Source: a virus. From it: a stretch of 22,594 nucleotides of DNA. Under the pieces are notes generated by a model. That model made no database searches and was not told where the DNA came from. It was given only the letters and a program-made list of their open reading frames with translations. The position numbers and the translations under genes were made by a program. The DNA lies in the IMG/VR virus record IMGVR_UViG_3300024518_005131, positions 1 through 22,594 of that record, one strand, 5' to 3'. Positions 1-7,272 of the stretch are shown here, one piece after another. Position 1 is the stretch's first letter. Each line of letters opens with the position of its first letter.

Positions 1-608
1 ACCCCATCAGGCGTATTATTTTTAATCCCTTTTTCTATCTGGTCCTGGCGCTTACCCTCGTGCCCTAGAGCGTGTACAAATTCACCTTGTTTTTGTGTTT
101 TTTTAGCGTCATAGTAGGTGTCATCTTTGCCTGGGTTACCATCCGTAAACGCCGTAGCTTTATCCTTTCTTATACCATTAGAATCTGTAGAATTTGGTTC
201 TAGGTTTTCGTAAAAATTCGACTCTGCAGAATCTACCCCGCGTATATTCGTGTAGGTCTCGTTAAATTTGTCTGCTACATACTGCCTGTCCTCTATACTG
301 TGGTTTTGGGGATTGGCTATTATGTCTAATTCCTCTGCGTCCATTTGGGAAAGAGACTCTCTAAACGCTGTTTTATCCTGGTATTGATCTAAAGATCTAC
401 TAGAGGCTAAATCCCCTACGGCATCCTTTGTTCTGGATGTAGCAAGTTTAGTATTACTATAAATGTCTTTAACATCTTCAATCTCTTGCTTTACCTCTTC
501 TATATCAGTGGGGATGCTGAGATTCATATTGAGGTTTCGTTGCATCAATCTAGCCTGCAGACCACTAGCCATAAATAAACACAATAAAATAACAGTTAAA
601 CGTTTCAT
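1..608 (-). CDS. Secreted protein of unknown function, cut by left window edge
   Basis: The frame is open from an ATG at 608 to the left edge (202 codons seen, C-terminus missing). The N-terminus has the shape of a signal peptide: MKR, a hydrophobic core of about residues 4-15, then a likely cut after GLQA (residue 19), so the product is probably exported. The rest is polar and charged, with a likely helical segment around residues 35-60. Near the visible end (residues 176-187) is EFVHALGHEGKR; LGHE motifs occur in some haemagglutinin/polymorphic-toxin proteins, but the second His of an HExxH zinc site is absent, so no enzyme is claimed. Its ATG overlaps the TGA of the upstream transglutaminase-like gene by 4 bases, so translation is probably coupled. 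I do not recognise the family. Confidence 0.7.
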   Translation of the reverse strand, partial: MKRLTVILLCLFMASGLQARLMQRNLNMNLSIPTDIEEVKQEIEDVKDIYSNTKLATSRTKDAVGDLASSRSLDQYQDKTAFRESLSQMDAEELDIIANPQNHSIEDRQYVADKFNETYTNIRGVDSAESNFYENLEPNSTDSNGIRKDKATAFTDGNPGKDDTYYDAKKTQKQGEFVHALGHEGKRQDQIEKGIKNNTPDG

Positions 609-1546
609 TTTTCACCTCTTTGTTTTTTTAATTGTGACACAAGCCTTTTACTTTTTTCTAGCTCTTCTTGTGTTTGAGGCGTAAAACCAAGATCTCTAGC
701 TTTTTTTATCAATTTAAACATTTCGTTATCATAAAAACCGTATAAGTCCTCACTAGGATAACGACTTTCTTTCTCGTTATCCCTTAACCTACGATAGATA
801 TAGGCTTTGTTGTGTATTGCGATGATATTTCTAGGGTTGTATTTTAGCGATAGGTCACAAAAAAACATGCCTTTTCTAAGATTATTTGTATCAATGTAGT
901 GGGCCTGTAGATTATCCAATAATGTAGCAATAGCTTCTTTTTTTGATAACCTATTCATATACGCACCAGTTAAATAGCCCTCTTTGTTGTCTCTTTTAAT
1001 AAACGTATCAATATTACCTGCTTTGCCGTCGATTGTGGTTTCTGCGTAAGCCCAGGTGTAATCTGTGCCTTGTAGCGCCACTGCCATATGATTAGGTCCA
1101 AGCACTAAAGCAACGGGTACTTTTAACATATCTAGGATTGAATAGTAGTATACCGACATCGTGACACAATCGCCCTCACCAGTATCGATTAAATGATCTA
1201 AGTATTTATTTTCTCTAGTGGGGTCCCCATTTTTACTAACGTCATAAACAAGAGGTTTAAACTCGTTCCACTCCCCAGACTCGTACATAAACTTAACTGT
1301 CTTTTTAAAATCTACTGTACTTTTGTTCTCCATTAGATACAAGTTGGTTCCTGCCTGCTTAATCTGACTTAGGTAATGATCCACATCGATTTCGGGTCTT
1401 AGCACCCTATCGATTAACAATTTACCTTTAACAACGCTGATTTTATGCTCTGGAGTCTTCAAGTAATCTACAACGTCTTGTATTCGCTGATGCTCAGATG
1501 CATTTATTATTCCAAAAGAAATAATAATAAAAAAAATAAATCTCAT
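605..1546 (-). CDS. Secreted transglutaminase-like (cysteine protease fold) protein with TPR-like C-terminus
   Basis: The 313-residue protein starts with a hydrophobic signal segment (residues 2-14, then NASEHQ), so it is probably exported. Residues about 85-175 resemble the SirB1/transglutaminase-like fold: Cys127 in the GEGDC motif at a helix start, His153 in GPNHM, and an acidic residue in YAETT (Glu169) as candidate third member of the triad. Residues about 205-255 look like one or two TPR-type helical pairs. The family includes peptidases and amidases acting on peptides or envelope components; the substrate here is unknown. It overlaps the XRE gene upstream and the secreted gene downstream by 4 bases each, so the three form one leftward operon. 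Two exported proteins under their own repressor suggest a moron expressed apart from the lytic genes (inference). Confidence 0.75.
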   Translation of the reverse strand: MRFIFFIIISFGIINASEHQRIQDVVDYLKTPEHKISVVKGKLLIDRVLRPEIDVDHYLSQIKQAGTNLYLMENKSTVDFKKTVKFMYESGEWNEFKPLVYDVSKNGDPTRENKYLDHLIDTGEGDCVTMSVYYYSILDMLKVPVALVLGPNHMAVALQGTDYTWAYAETTIDGKAGNIDTFIKRDNKEGYLTGAYMNRLSKKEAIATLLDNLQAHYIDTNNLRKGMFFCDLSLKYNPRNIIAIHNKAYIYRRLRDNEKESRYPSEDLYGFYDNEMFKLIKKARDLGFTPQTQEELEKSKRLVSQLKKQRGEK

Positions 1547-1761
1547 TTGATAAGTTCGTCTACAGATATTCCTAAAGCTGCTGCTATCTCACTTACGATA
1601 GATATTCCTGGATTCTTAATCGTCCCAGATTCAATTTTATAAATAGAGGCCTCTGAAACACTTACCTGCTTTGACAAATCAATAACACTCATCTTTTTTT
1701 TAAGTCGAACACTCTTTATTTTATCTCCAATATTCACGGGCTTATAATATAGGTAAGTCAC
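1543..1761 (-). CDS. XRE-family (HTH_3) transcriptional regulator
   Basis: A 72-residue protein consisting almost entirely of a Cro/CI-type five-helix HTH: NIGDKIKSVRLKKKMS, the recognition-helix region VSEASIYKIESG, and the closing AAALGISVDELIK. The start shown is a GTG at 1761; a second in-frame GTG (residue 9, 1737) just before NIGDKI would give a more typical length, and neither has a strong Shine-Dalgarno site. It heads the leftward operon (ATGA overlap with the transglutaminase-like gene) and diverges from the small gene at 1836. The perfect dyad at 1785-1811 between them is the obvious operator, so the protein probably represses its own operon and the divergent gene (inference). Confidence 0.85.
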   Translation of the reverse strand: MTYLYYKPVNIGDKIKSVRLKKKMSVIDLSKQVSVSEASIYKIESGTIKNPGISIVSEIAAALGISVDELIK

Positions 1762-1779
1762 ATAGTTTTCAAATCTCTA

Positions 1780-1811
1780 TTGATTGTATTATAATGCTTA
1801 ACTATAATACA
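1780..1811 (+). promoter_or_regulatory. Rightward promoter overlapping a 9-bp dyad operator
   Basis: The -35 TTGATT (1780-1785) and the perfect -10 TATAAT (1803-1808) are separated by exactly 17 bp; the predicted start lies near 1815, ahead of the gene at 1836. A perfect inverted repeat, TGTATTATA (1785-1793) and TATAATACA (1803-1811) with a 9-bp centre, covers the spacer and the -10. Read on the other strand, the left arm also gives a TATAAT (1793-1788) that could serve the XRE operon, although no good -35 is at ideal distance. The XRE protein encoded next to it is the natural ligand. Confidence 0.7.
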
Positions 1812-1835
1812 GTGATCAATAAAAAAGGAGATAGA

Positions 1836-2021
1836 ATGAAAAAATTATTTAATTCTTGCGAAGAAGCAATACAATTTGGCCTTAACTCAAAGGATACACC
1901 TGAAGAGATAGGGATTTTATGCCAAAAATTTATAGATCTCGTCAACCAAGATGTAGCAAATATACAAAAAAATATTAAGCTTTACACAGAAGTCTGTGTC
2001 GAATTTCTAAGTCATCAATAA
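1836..2021 (+). CDS. Small hypothetical protein divergent from XRE regulator
   Basis: A 61-residue, soluble, helix-rich protein (MKKLFNSCEEAIQFGL... ending CVEFLSHQ) with three cysteines and no domain I recognise. The start at 1836 is chosen over an upstream in-frame ATG at 1794 because it follows a strong AAGGAG site (in aaaaaaggagatagaATG) and because 1794 would lie upstream of the predicted transcription start. It has its own near-consensus promoter, overlapped by a dyad operator, and it faces away from the XRE gene. That layout fits a repressor/antirepressor or Cro-like pair, or a small effector controlled by the XRE protein; sequence alone does not decide. Confidence 0.65.
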   Translation: MKKLFNSCEEAIQFGLNSKDTPEEIGILCQKFIDLVNQDVANIQKNIKLYTEVCVEFLSHQ

Positions 2022-2068
2022 AAAAGAAAGTTGAAAACTGCTGACGGTGGTGGCGGTAGGGTTAGTTC

Positions 2069-2611
2069 CTATGCGATTTTACCCTCTTTCAAGGAGGATC
2101 TCTTTTTTGATGAACAATCTAGCCATACAATAAAGGGAACCTGACCACAAACATCTGAATAAGGAATACCCCTGTATGTGCTTTTATTTCTTGGCCTATT
2201 ATTTTTATAGGTAACTCTATTCTCCTTTAACATCCATTTATGATTATTGTCTGTGTAAAAACGTCTTAGTTCATCTGTCTTAAATATGATAATTATTTTA
2301 TCTACCTTTTTCTGATTCCCTTTATCTATAAATAAAACATGATCAGCATCTGTAGTATGTAGCCACCCCTTTCTTAAAGGGCCTATACTTTCGTCAATAT
2401 TATGATCCTCTTCAAGGAAGAAATACTCATTTTCTAGGTCAAAACTTCTCTTCACCTCTATTCTACCAAGTATAGAACTGTAATAGTCGTGTCCATATCT
2501 TTCATTTCTTACATCCATATACTTAATACCATAGAATTTTAAGAAAAACTCTAATTCATCCTCACCCTTTTTACCAAATTCAAAATCTTTTTCAAAATGT
2601 ACAATACTCAT
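2069..2611 (-). CDS. PD-(D/E)XK-fold nuclease-like protein
   Basis: The 180-residue protein carries the PD-(D/E)XK nuclease pattern near the N-terminus: a helix with Glu17 (GKKGEDELEFFL), Asp42 in HDYY, and Glu52-x-Lys54 in GRIEVKRS. A later TDADHVLFID segment (residues 87-96) resembles the conserved strand after the catalytic core in several phage nucleases of this fold. It would cut DNA with divalent metal ions. Its ATG overlaps the stop of the MT-A70 methyltransferase gene (ATGA, 2608-2611) and a GGGGGA site precedes it, so the two are probably made together. The pair could be a compact modification-dependent or restriction-modification unit, or a packaging or recombination nuclease beside the terminase genes. 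Assignment to the fold is fairly sure, the role is not. Confidence 0.7.
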   Translation of the reverse strand: MSIVHFEKDFEFGKKGEDELEFFLKFYGIKYMDVRNERYGHDYYSSILGRIEVKRSFDLENEYFFLEEDHNIDESIGPLRKGWLHTTDADHVLFIDKGNQKKVDKIIIIFKTDELRRFYTDNNHKWMLKENRVTYKNNRPRNKSTYRGIPYSDVCGQVPFIVWLDCSSKKRSSLKEGKIA

Positions 2612-3633
2612 ATCTTATTCCCCCAGTTATACCAGCCATCCTGGTCTTCGTTTCGGCTAAATAATTCTATCCGTGGCAATTCACCTACTAGCTGTGTAAT
2701 TAAATTTCTTACACGCTTAGGCTTTGCACTATGAACGGTTAACGGATCATCTAAGATCTGATGTACACTATTGTTTATTCTTACGGGACTGCCTTTAGTA
2801 CCAATTAAACACAGCTCGGAGTTAGACCTTGTCCAATTACCTAGCCCAAAAAAATAACCTTCACCATTTTTATTTCTTTTTACCCAATTAAACCCACATG
2901 TCGAATATGAAAACCCCCATTTTCCCATAACATCAAAGGCTTCTTCTAGAATTGGAAACGTTACCCAAAGAAATAGGATAGAATTATCAGAACTTATTTT
3001 ATCTACTGGTATATTTTTAATATCATGCATTGTCATTGTTGAATAATTAAGGCTCTGGTTATGATCTCCCCCTTTATAATAATCCCAAGCAGGATCTGCA
3101 TAAATAATGTCAAACTTTTTATCAGTGCTATATATATCAATATCAAAGTCGTTTTCTTTTGTTACCTGCTCCTGATATTCCTTTTCTTTAGCTTCTACAG
3201 CAGCTAACTTCTCTGTTCGTTTAGCTATCCGAATTACCCCCGATGTTGTTATTTCTTTTTCTTCTTCTATGTATTCCTCAAACGTGTCCTCTGGCATCGT
3301 TGCTATTTTTTGCCATTGGCTACTTTGATTATATGTAATACCTAAGTCTTCAAGATTATGAATGCCCCTACTAGCCTGTGAGGAGCATTCATCTTTTCCA
3401 TATAAACCTGCATATCCCCCTTTATCTTTTGGTATTTCAAGCAATATTTGACCTGCCCTACGTTCAGATCTTAACTTTATCTCGCTAGCTTTTTTAATGA
3501 TTTCAGGCGATTCTTTTGCTTGAACCATAGCGTACCTATACGCCTCAGCCTTATCCCTTATATTGGCTATCTCATCAATGCTATGACACTCTGCTACAGC
3601 GTTTTTCATTGCGTTAAATTTTACTAATTCCAT
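2608..3633 (-). CDS. MT-A70-type adenine N6 DNA methyltransferase with phage N-terminal domain
   Basis: Residues about 170-335 form an MT-A70 methyltransferase: the catalytic motif D180-P-A-W183 (DPPW class, in IIYADPAWDYY), the SAM-related segment GNWTRSNSELCLIGTKG (265-281), HSAKPKRVRNLI (301-312) and the closing RIELFSR. Residues 1-140 match the helical domain often found in prophage proteins, with IRDKAEAYR, IKLRSERRAGQIL and DLGITYNQSSQWQKIA, which may bind DNA. The predicted reaction is S-adenosylmethionine-dependent N6-adenine methylation of DNA, which in phages usually protects against host restriction. An AAGGTG site precedes the ATG at 3633. It is followed directly, with overlap, by the PD-(D/E)XK gene. 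Confidence 0.88.
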   Translation of the reverse strand: MELVKFNAMKNAVAECHSIDEIANIRDKAEAYRYAMVQAKESPEIIKKASEIKLRSERRAGQILLEIPKDKGGYAGLYGKDECSSQASRGIHNLEDLGITYNQSSQWQKIATMPEDTFEEYIEEEKEITTSGVIRIAKRTEKLAAVEAKEKEYQEQVTKENDFDIDIYSTDKKFDIIYADPAWDYYKGGDHNQSLNYSTMTMHDIKNIPVDKISSDNSILFLWVTFPILEEAFDVMGKWGFSYSTCGFNWVKRNKNGEGYFFGLGNWTRSNSELCLIGTKGSPVRINNSVHQILDDPLTVHSAKPKRVRNLITQLVGELPRIELFSRNEDQDGWYNWGNKI

Positions 3634-3654
3634 TTAATACACCTTCTTTTTAAT

Positions 3655-3750
3655 TTAGCCAAGCAACCTCCCCCTAAGACTGCTAATAAACCTCTTTATT
3701 TTTAGCTTTAATACTTTTAACTTTGTGTATGTGTAGACCGTTGGTTTCAT
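3655..3750 (-). CDS. Very small basic peptide
   Basis: A 31-codon frame beginning MKPTVYTYTKLK and ending SLRGRLLG. The ATG at 3750 shares a base with the TAA of the preceding small gene (TAATG) and is preceded by AAAGGG, so it has a ribosome-binding site and translational coupling. It is rich in Lys/Arg and could be a short amphipathic helix. It fills the space between the upstream small gene and the methyltransferase. No family recognised; it may be real or a chance frame. Confidence 0.4.
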   Translation of the reverse strand: MKPTVYTYTKLKVLKLKIKRFISSLRGRLLG

Positions 3751-3887
3751 TAATACCCTTTCTTTTTACTTTTGCGTTTCATCGAATATGCTATGGCTAA
3801 CGCTTGTTTTAACGGTTTACCTGCTCTGCGTTCTGCTGATATGTTCTTTTTTAATGTCTTCTTGTCGGTTCCTTTGTAAAGTGGCAT
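3750..3887 (-). CDS. Small conserved-type phage protein (MPLYKG family)
   Basis: A 45-residue basic protein: MPLYKGTDKKTLKKNIS, then AERRAGKPLKQALAIAYSMKRKSKKKGY. This pattern (MP.YKG..K.....NI..E...GKP.KQA.AIA) is a small protein commonly found near packaging and structural genes of tailed phages; its role is not known to me. The start at 3887 follows a clear AGGAG site in the spacer after the zinc-ribbon gene. The highly basic C-terminus suggests nucleic-acid contact. Confidence 0.72.
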   Translation of the reverse strand: MPLYKGTDKKTLKKNISAERRAGKPLKQALAIAYSMKRKSKKKGY

Positions 3888-3908
3888 TTAGTACTCCTGT
3901 TATATGAA

Positions 3909-4286
3909 TTACGCAAACAACCCATCCTTTTGCATGCGCTTCATCTCATTTTCTACTTTCTTTTCTGTATCTCTTTTACTATCTATATCGTTCTGTTTTC
4001 TGTTTTTCTTTGCTTCCCTAGCTTGATCACCTTGCGACATAAAATGACTATTTGTTTTTTTACAGTGTCGGTCTATTTCAGATACAGTAGGTTCACGATT
4101 TTCAAATACTCCGCTAACGTCCACACAACGGCCAAAACCATTAAAGCGCATACGCTGATTGCCATAGTACCTAAAAGTATCGGCACTATTACAATACTTG
4201 CAATTCGTATTAGAATCCTTCTCATGTATAGTAGTGTATATCTCATATACAGACCTGCAGGTTCTACACTTTCGATCAATCAGCAT
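3909..4286 (-). CDS. Zinc-ribbon protein, FmdB-like N-terminus
   Basis: A 125-residue protein with four cysteines spaced as a zinc ribbon at the N-terminus: Cys7-x2-Cys10 (RKCRTCRSVYE) and Cys29-x2-Cys32 (NCKYC). The middle carries RYYGNQRMRFNGFGR, and the C-terminal third is a charged Lys/Glu-rich helix. FmdB/zinc-ribbon proteins of this size are common in phage packaging and structural regions, where they may bind nucleic acid or act as assembly factors. The ATG at 4286 lies inside the end of the upstream coiled-coil gene (11-base overlap), so translation is probably coupled. Confidence 0.7.
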   Translation of the reverse strand: MLIDRKCRTCRSVYEIYTTIHEKDSNTNCKYCNSADTFRYYGNQRMRFNGFGRCVDVSGVFENREPTVSEIDRHCKKTNSHFMSQGDQAREAKKNRKQNDIDSKRDTEKKVENEMKRMQKDGLFA

Positions 4287-4875
4287 TGACTACTTGCGCC
4301 TTATATATCTTTTTTAAAAAATATTGTTTCATTTCGTGCCTACGCTTTAAATTTGGTTGAACTTCCTTACCGTTTAAAATCTGATAAAACCGTGTTCTGT
4401 CTAATTTGAGGAATGTTGCCATCTCGTCGGGTGAACAATTCGACTTATTATATAGCTCTTTTAATTCTTGATCTGGAATTTCAGACTCTACATAACTACT
4501 AGATAGAATCTGGTTCATCTGCTTCTCCATTACACTGAAACGCGTCGATAATTCCTGAAAGATTTCGTGTTGTCGTTCGAGCTGTTGCGCTAATAGAAAA
4601 TTATGACTTTGGTTTTTTATATTATCTATTTCTTGCCTAATCTCTTTGTACAGTTTACTTAGCTGTGCGCTATCTAACTCCCCTTTTATATCTATCTGTT
4701 TTTCAAGCGCTTGCATAAAATTGGATTGGTAAAACTTCTCGGACTTTGAAACCTCGCTTTTGACGCAAGTAGCTATACGGCTATCTATGGCGTTGTTTAA
4801 CGATGACATCTGTTTTGCCATATCCATTTTATACATACTCATTTCAGTTTTTAATTGTTGCTCTATCGGGTGCAT
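4276..4875 (-). CDS. Coiled-coil protein with C-terminal HTH-like domain
   Basis: A 199-residue protein. Residues about 1-130 are a long charged, Gln-rich helix compatible with coiled coil (MHPIEQQLKTEMSMYKMDMAKQM onward). Residues about 140-190 read like a helix-turn-helix: CSPDEMATFLKLDRTRFYQILNG, then a basic helix. The ATG at 4875 follows a strong AGGAGG placed just after the terminase stop. Its place directly downstream of the large terminase gene suggests a packaging or portal-associated role, or a DNA-binding accessory. I do not recognise a named family. Confidence 0.65.
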   Translation of the reverse strand: MHPIEQQLKTEMSMYKMDMAKQMSSLNNAIDSRIATCVKSEVSKSEKFYQSNFMQALEKQIDIKGELDSAQLSKLYKEIRQEIDNIKNQSHNFLLAQQLERQHEIFQELSTRFSVMEKQMNQILSSSYVESEIPDQELKELYNKSNCSPDEMATFLKLDRTRFYQILNGKEVQPNLKRRHEMKQYFLKKIYKAQVVNAD

Positions 4876-4891
4876 TTTTTATATCCTCCTG

Positions 4892-6181
4892 TTATTTTCT
4901 TGCTGTATAGTCTTTTAACGTTGGCCCTCTAGGTCTTGGCCCAAAGACATCGACACCTTTGACTTCTATTTTGTCTAAATGTCTAAGCACGTACTGCAAT
5001 GCGTCGACGCTGTGATCATCCTTCTTAACAACATCCTCTGAATCCCTTTTGTACTGGTATCTTTTGTGCTGCTTAATCGTGTATTCACAATGCTTAAAGA
5101 AGTGTAATCTGTTTTGATGTAGGTATTGATTCACTAGTAGTATATTGGCGTTCTTATCCCCTTTTTGTGCTGGTATTAACCTTAACCCCATAGCTGATAG
5201 ATCACCCCATATAGAGCCAAAATGATCATCACGCAACATATTGTTTTTCATGTTCGTGTCTGCAATTACTGGTAATGGGCCATATCTATGACACGCACTA
5301 TATATATCTGCTAGCGTGGCTTTAGGCTTGCGCCATTCATCCCATACAATAACGTCGTTATGTTCCGTTTTGTACACAAAAACAACAGATGAATCACTAG
5401 TAACGCCATAATCTAATCCTATAGCTCTGTAGTAGTGTTTGTGTATCTTGATAGGTTCTATGTAGTGATGATCTGCCAATGCGCTATATACTCGGTCTGT
5501 TAACCTATCCCACCTACCATATAGGAATCGGGCGCGCTTAGCATCATCGTATGTGTCTAGTAACCTAGTTATATAGTTGTCGGGGAGGTGTTTGGCGTTT
5601 TCATCTGTTCTTACTTCACCAATTAAATAAATACCCTTTTTTATTAATGTCTCTGGTTCTGGTTCTATTATCCTATCCTTTATATATCCTTCTGCTGGAT
5701 TGCCTTCGTGTATTAGTATTGTTTTTGGTAAAACCTTGCCCCTAAGACGGCCTAAGATTTCATCGAATATTAACGAATTGATTTCCTCGGCTTGACTGAT
5801 ATACGCTATATCGTAGGTTGTACTGCGCACCTTTTGTGGGTCATCAAATGCACGTAGCACGATTTTGGAACCATTCTTAAAGTCTATGCATTGCTCGCCC
5901 GCTTTGTATTCATATTGCCACGTTGCAGGCGTAAACATGTCGATGATTATTTTTTTGCAACTATCTATTAGTTCCCTGTAGGTAGCTCTACAGATTAGAC
6001 CGTTTGTTTTTGGGTACTTAAGACAGGCCAACATAATCATTAACGAACAAACAACGCTTTTTCCGCATCCGTAGGCTCCATACATGCAGTATTCTGAATA
6101 GTGATCAAGCTTGATTGTTCCATCATCATTCCACATCGCCTCGAAAAACTTAGCCTGCGTGTCGTTTAATTCTAGATTCAA
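4892..6181 (-). CDS. terL: Terminase large subunit (packaging ATPase and nuclease)
   Basis: A 429-residue protein of normal TerL length. The ATPase half has a Walker A motif G35-AYGCGK-S42, a Walker B-like strand YDIAYISQAEE (residues 123-133), and a coupling segment near LIHEGNP (157-162). The nuclease half has the RNase H-like acidic residues D257 (GLDYG), D308 (IADTN) and D389/D393 (DDHSVDALQY). It pumps phage DNA into proheads at the portal and cuts concatemers. The start is a TTG at 6181 that overlaps the TGA of the membrane-protein gene; an AGG about 9 bases upstream is the only Shine-Dalgarno-like site, so coupling is likely. Confidence 0.96.
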   Translation of the reverse strand: MNLELNDTQAKFFEAMWNDDGTIKLDHYSEYCMYGAYGCGKSVVCSLMIMLACLKYPKTNGLICRATYRELIDSCKKIIIDMFTPATWQYEYKAGEQCIDFKNGSKIVLRAFDDPQKVRSTTYDIAYISQAEEINSLIFDEILGRLRGKVLPKTILIHEGNPAEGYIKDRIIEPEPETLIKKGIYLIGEVRTDENAKHLPDNYITRLLDTYDDAKRARFLYGRWDRLTDRVYSALADHHYIEPIKIHKHYYRAIGLDYGVTSDSSVVFVYKTEHNDVIVWDEWRKPKATLADIYSACHRYGPLPVIADTNMKNNMLRDDHFGSIWGDLSAMGLRLIPAQKGDKNANILLVNQYLHQNRLHFFKHCEYTIKQHKRYQYKRDSEDVVKKDDHSVDALQYVLRHLDKIEVKGVDVFGPRPRGPTLKDYTARK

Positions 6182-6402
6182 CGTAGACCTGCTACAGCGT
6201 CTATTTCCTGCTGGTGCTGATATTGTTCTAATACGCTATCCTTTGGCGCTGGTTTCTTTAGACCGTGTATTGGGTCTATATTTAACCTGTAGAAATGCCA
6301 GACACGCATTGCAAGCGTAAAGCTAAAGATCAGCACCGATACTATGAACAAGAAAGACAACAGACATCCTATAAGGCACAAATAAAAGGATTGGATAGTC
6401 AT
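6178..6402 (-). CDS. Small single-span membrane protein
   Basis: A 74-residue protein with one long hydrophobic stretch (about residues 6-31, FYLCLIGCLLSFLFIV... to FTLAM) followed by a polar tail with DPIHGLKKPAPKDSV. It probably spans the inner membrane once. It overlaps the preceding gene as TAATG and the terminase gene by 4 bases, which argues that the frame is real. The C-terminal part looks like small proteins found between the two terminase genes of some podoviruses, but a holin or spanin role cannot be excluded. Confidence 0.68.
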   Translation of the reverse strand: MTIQSFYLCLIGCLLSFLFIVSVLIFSFTLAMRVWHFYRLNIDPIHGLKKPAPKDSVLEQYQHQQEIDAVAGLR

Positions 6403-6971
6403 TATATATCTATAACCTTATCTGTTGATCCTATGGGGTCTGTGTCTTTCTTTTTATTGATGACGATGTTTATATTTGTATCTTTATCTTGCGTGGCGGC
6501 TTCCCCCGCCCTATCATCCCATCCCAACATTTGAAAGAACAAACGCTGTGAGCCAGGGTTGTAACGAGATAAACGCAATGTGTTTTGTAGAACCGTGTGT
6601 ACGTGAGGAAGCATAAGGTCTTGAAGACTTTTATTTACGTTATCTTTGAATGATTGTTTCCACGCGGCTATATGCGTTGATACCGATACCCTAGACTTAT
6701 TAGTGTACTCACATACTTCATTAATAGACGGCAACGTTTTTGTTTTTCGTTTTTCATCCGCTGCTAAAACACTATAAGCGTGAATTATTTCCATATGCGT
6801 TTTCTCAAATTCTGAAAGCCCTAACTTAACTGAAATATCGTCATACTCTTCTTTTGTTATTAGCTTAGATTTTATCGCTGCACGTTTTGCGCGGGCTGCT
6901 TTTGGTGCCCTTTTTTTGGCTATCTTTTTACTTTTTGATTCTTTTTTGTCTTTCATTATATTCTGGAACAT
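6402..6971 (-). CDS. Putative terminase small subunit / DNA-binding protein
   Basis: A 189-residue protein. The first 40 residues are extremely Lys/Ala-rich (SKSKKIAKKRAPKAARAKRA). Residues about 55-110 look like a helix-turn-helix (LPSINEVCEYTNKSRVSVSTHIAAWKQSF). The C-terminal part NPGSQRLFFQMLGWDDRAGE resembles the conserved end of several phage small terminase proteins. Position two genes upstream of terL supports a role in recognising phage DNA for packaging. The start is uncertain: the ATG at 6971 has no clear Shine-Dalgarno site, and the ATG at 6956 is an alternative. Confidence 0.65.
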   Translation of the reverse strand: MFQNIMKDKKESKSKKIAKKRAPKAARAKRAAIKSKLITKEEYDDISVKLGLSEFEKTHMEIIHAYSVLAADEKRKTKTLPSINEVCEYTNKSRVSVSTHIAAWKQSFKDNVNKSLQDLMLPHVHTVLQNTLRLSRYNPGSQRLFFQMLGWDDRAGEAATQDKDTNINIVINKKKDTDPIGSTDKVIDI

Positions 6972-7030
6972 GTGTGTACACAGAGATTCCCAGCACGAAT
7001 TAACGCACTTAGTAACAGGTTATACACAGT

Positions 7031-7225
7031 TTAGTTATACCCAACTAGCAAATCAAAATCATCGACTTTTAATTCTAGAAATTTATAAAAAATATCTTGA
7101 TCCTTGATAGTTTCGTTCAATTCCTTAGATAAATCATTACAGGCTAAAATATTGGTTTTTGAAGCGTGATAGTAGTCGTTTTCGTCAAAATAAGAAGGCT
7201 TTGGAATAAACAATGACATATGCAT
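7031..7225 (-). CDS. Small hypothetical protein, first gene of leftward block
   Basis: A 64-residue acidic protein (FIPKPSYFDENDYYHASK... ending DDFDLLVGYN), no domain recognised. Two starts are possible: ATG 7225 (MHMSLF) and ATG 7219 (MSLF). Neither has a Shine-Dalgarno site. The near-consensus promoter at 7228-7256 predicts a transcript start close to 7221, which would exclude 7225 and make ATG 7219 the start of a practically leaderless mRNA. If instead the gene is not real, the promoter would serve the terminase block with a long leader. Moderate confidence only. Confidence 0.5.
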   Translation of the reverse strand: MHMSLFIPKPSYFDENDYYHASKTNILACNDLSKELNETIKDQDIFYKFLELKVDDFDLLVGYN

Positions 7226-7227
7226 GA

Positions 7228-7256
7228 CTTATATTCTATTTTTTTAGACTGGTCAA
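7228..7256 (-). promoter_or_regulatory. Leftward sigma70-type promoter for packaging block
   Basis: Read leftward: -35 TTGACC (7256-7251), 17-bp spacer, -10 TATAAG (7233-7228), each one base off consensus, with predicted start near 7221. It faces the terminase/methyltransferase genes and diverges from the early region. The spacer holds a run of seven A on the transcribed sense. Confidence 0.68.
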
Positions 7257-7258
7257 AC

Positions 7259-7272
7259 CTAATTGCGTTAAA
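7259..7272 (+). repeat. Dispersed 13-bp intergenic motif CTAATTGCGTTAA, copy 1
   Basis: CTAATTGCGTTAAA lies just upstream of the leftward -35 box. The same 13 bases recur at 15157-15169 in this orientation and at 12028-12040 in the opposite one, each time between genes. It may be a regulator site; alternatively a shared remnant of intergenic exchange. Confidence 0.5.

Noticed and set aside
463-684. Plus-strand frame across the junction of the two exported-protein genes.
   Set aside because: Lies opposite two coupled genes with signal peptides; its translation has no supporting features.
3930-4289. Long frame on the plus strand opposite the zinc-ribbon gene, and a second minus-strand frame at 4073-4279.
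   Set aside because: Shadows of the zinc-ribbon gene: hydrophobic low-complexity translations, no ribosome-binding site, overlap with a better-supported gene.
5290-5480. Possible tRNA-like cloverleaf segments sought in the window.
   Set aside because: No T-loop GTTCRANNC with matching acceptor stem was found here or elsewhere by eye; no tRNA reported.
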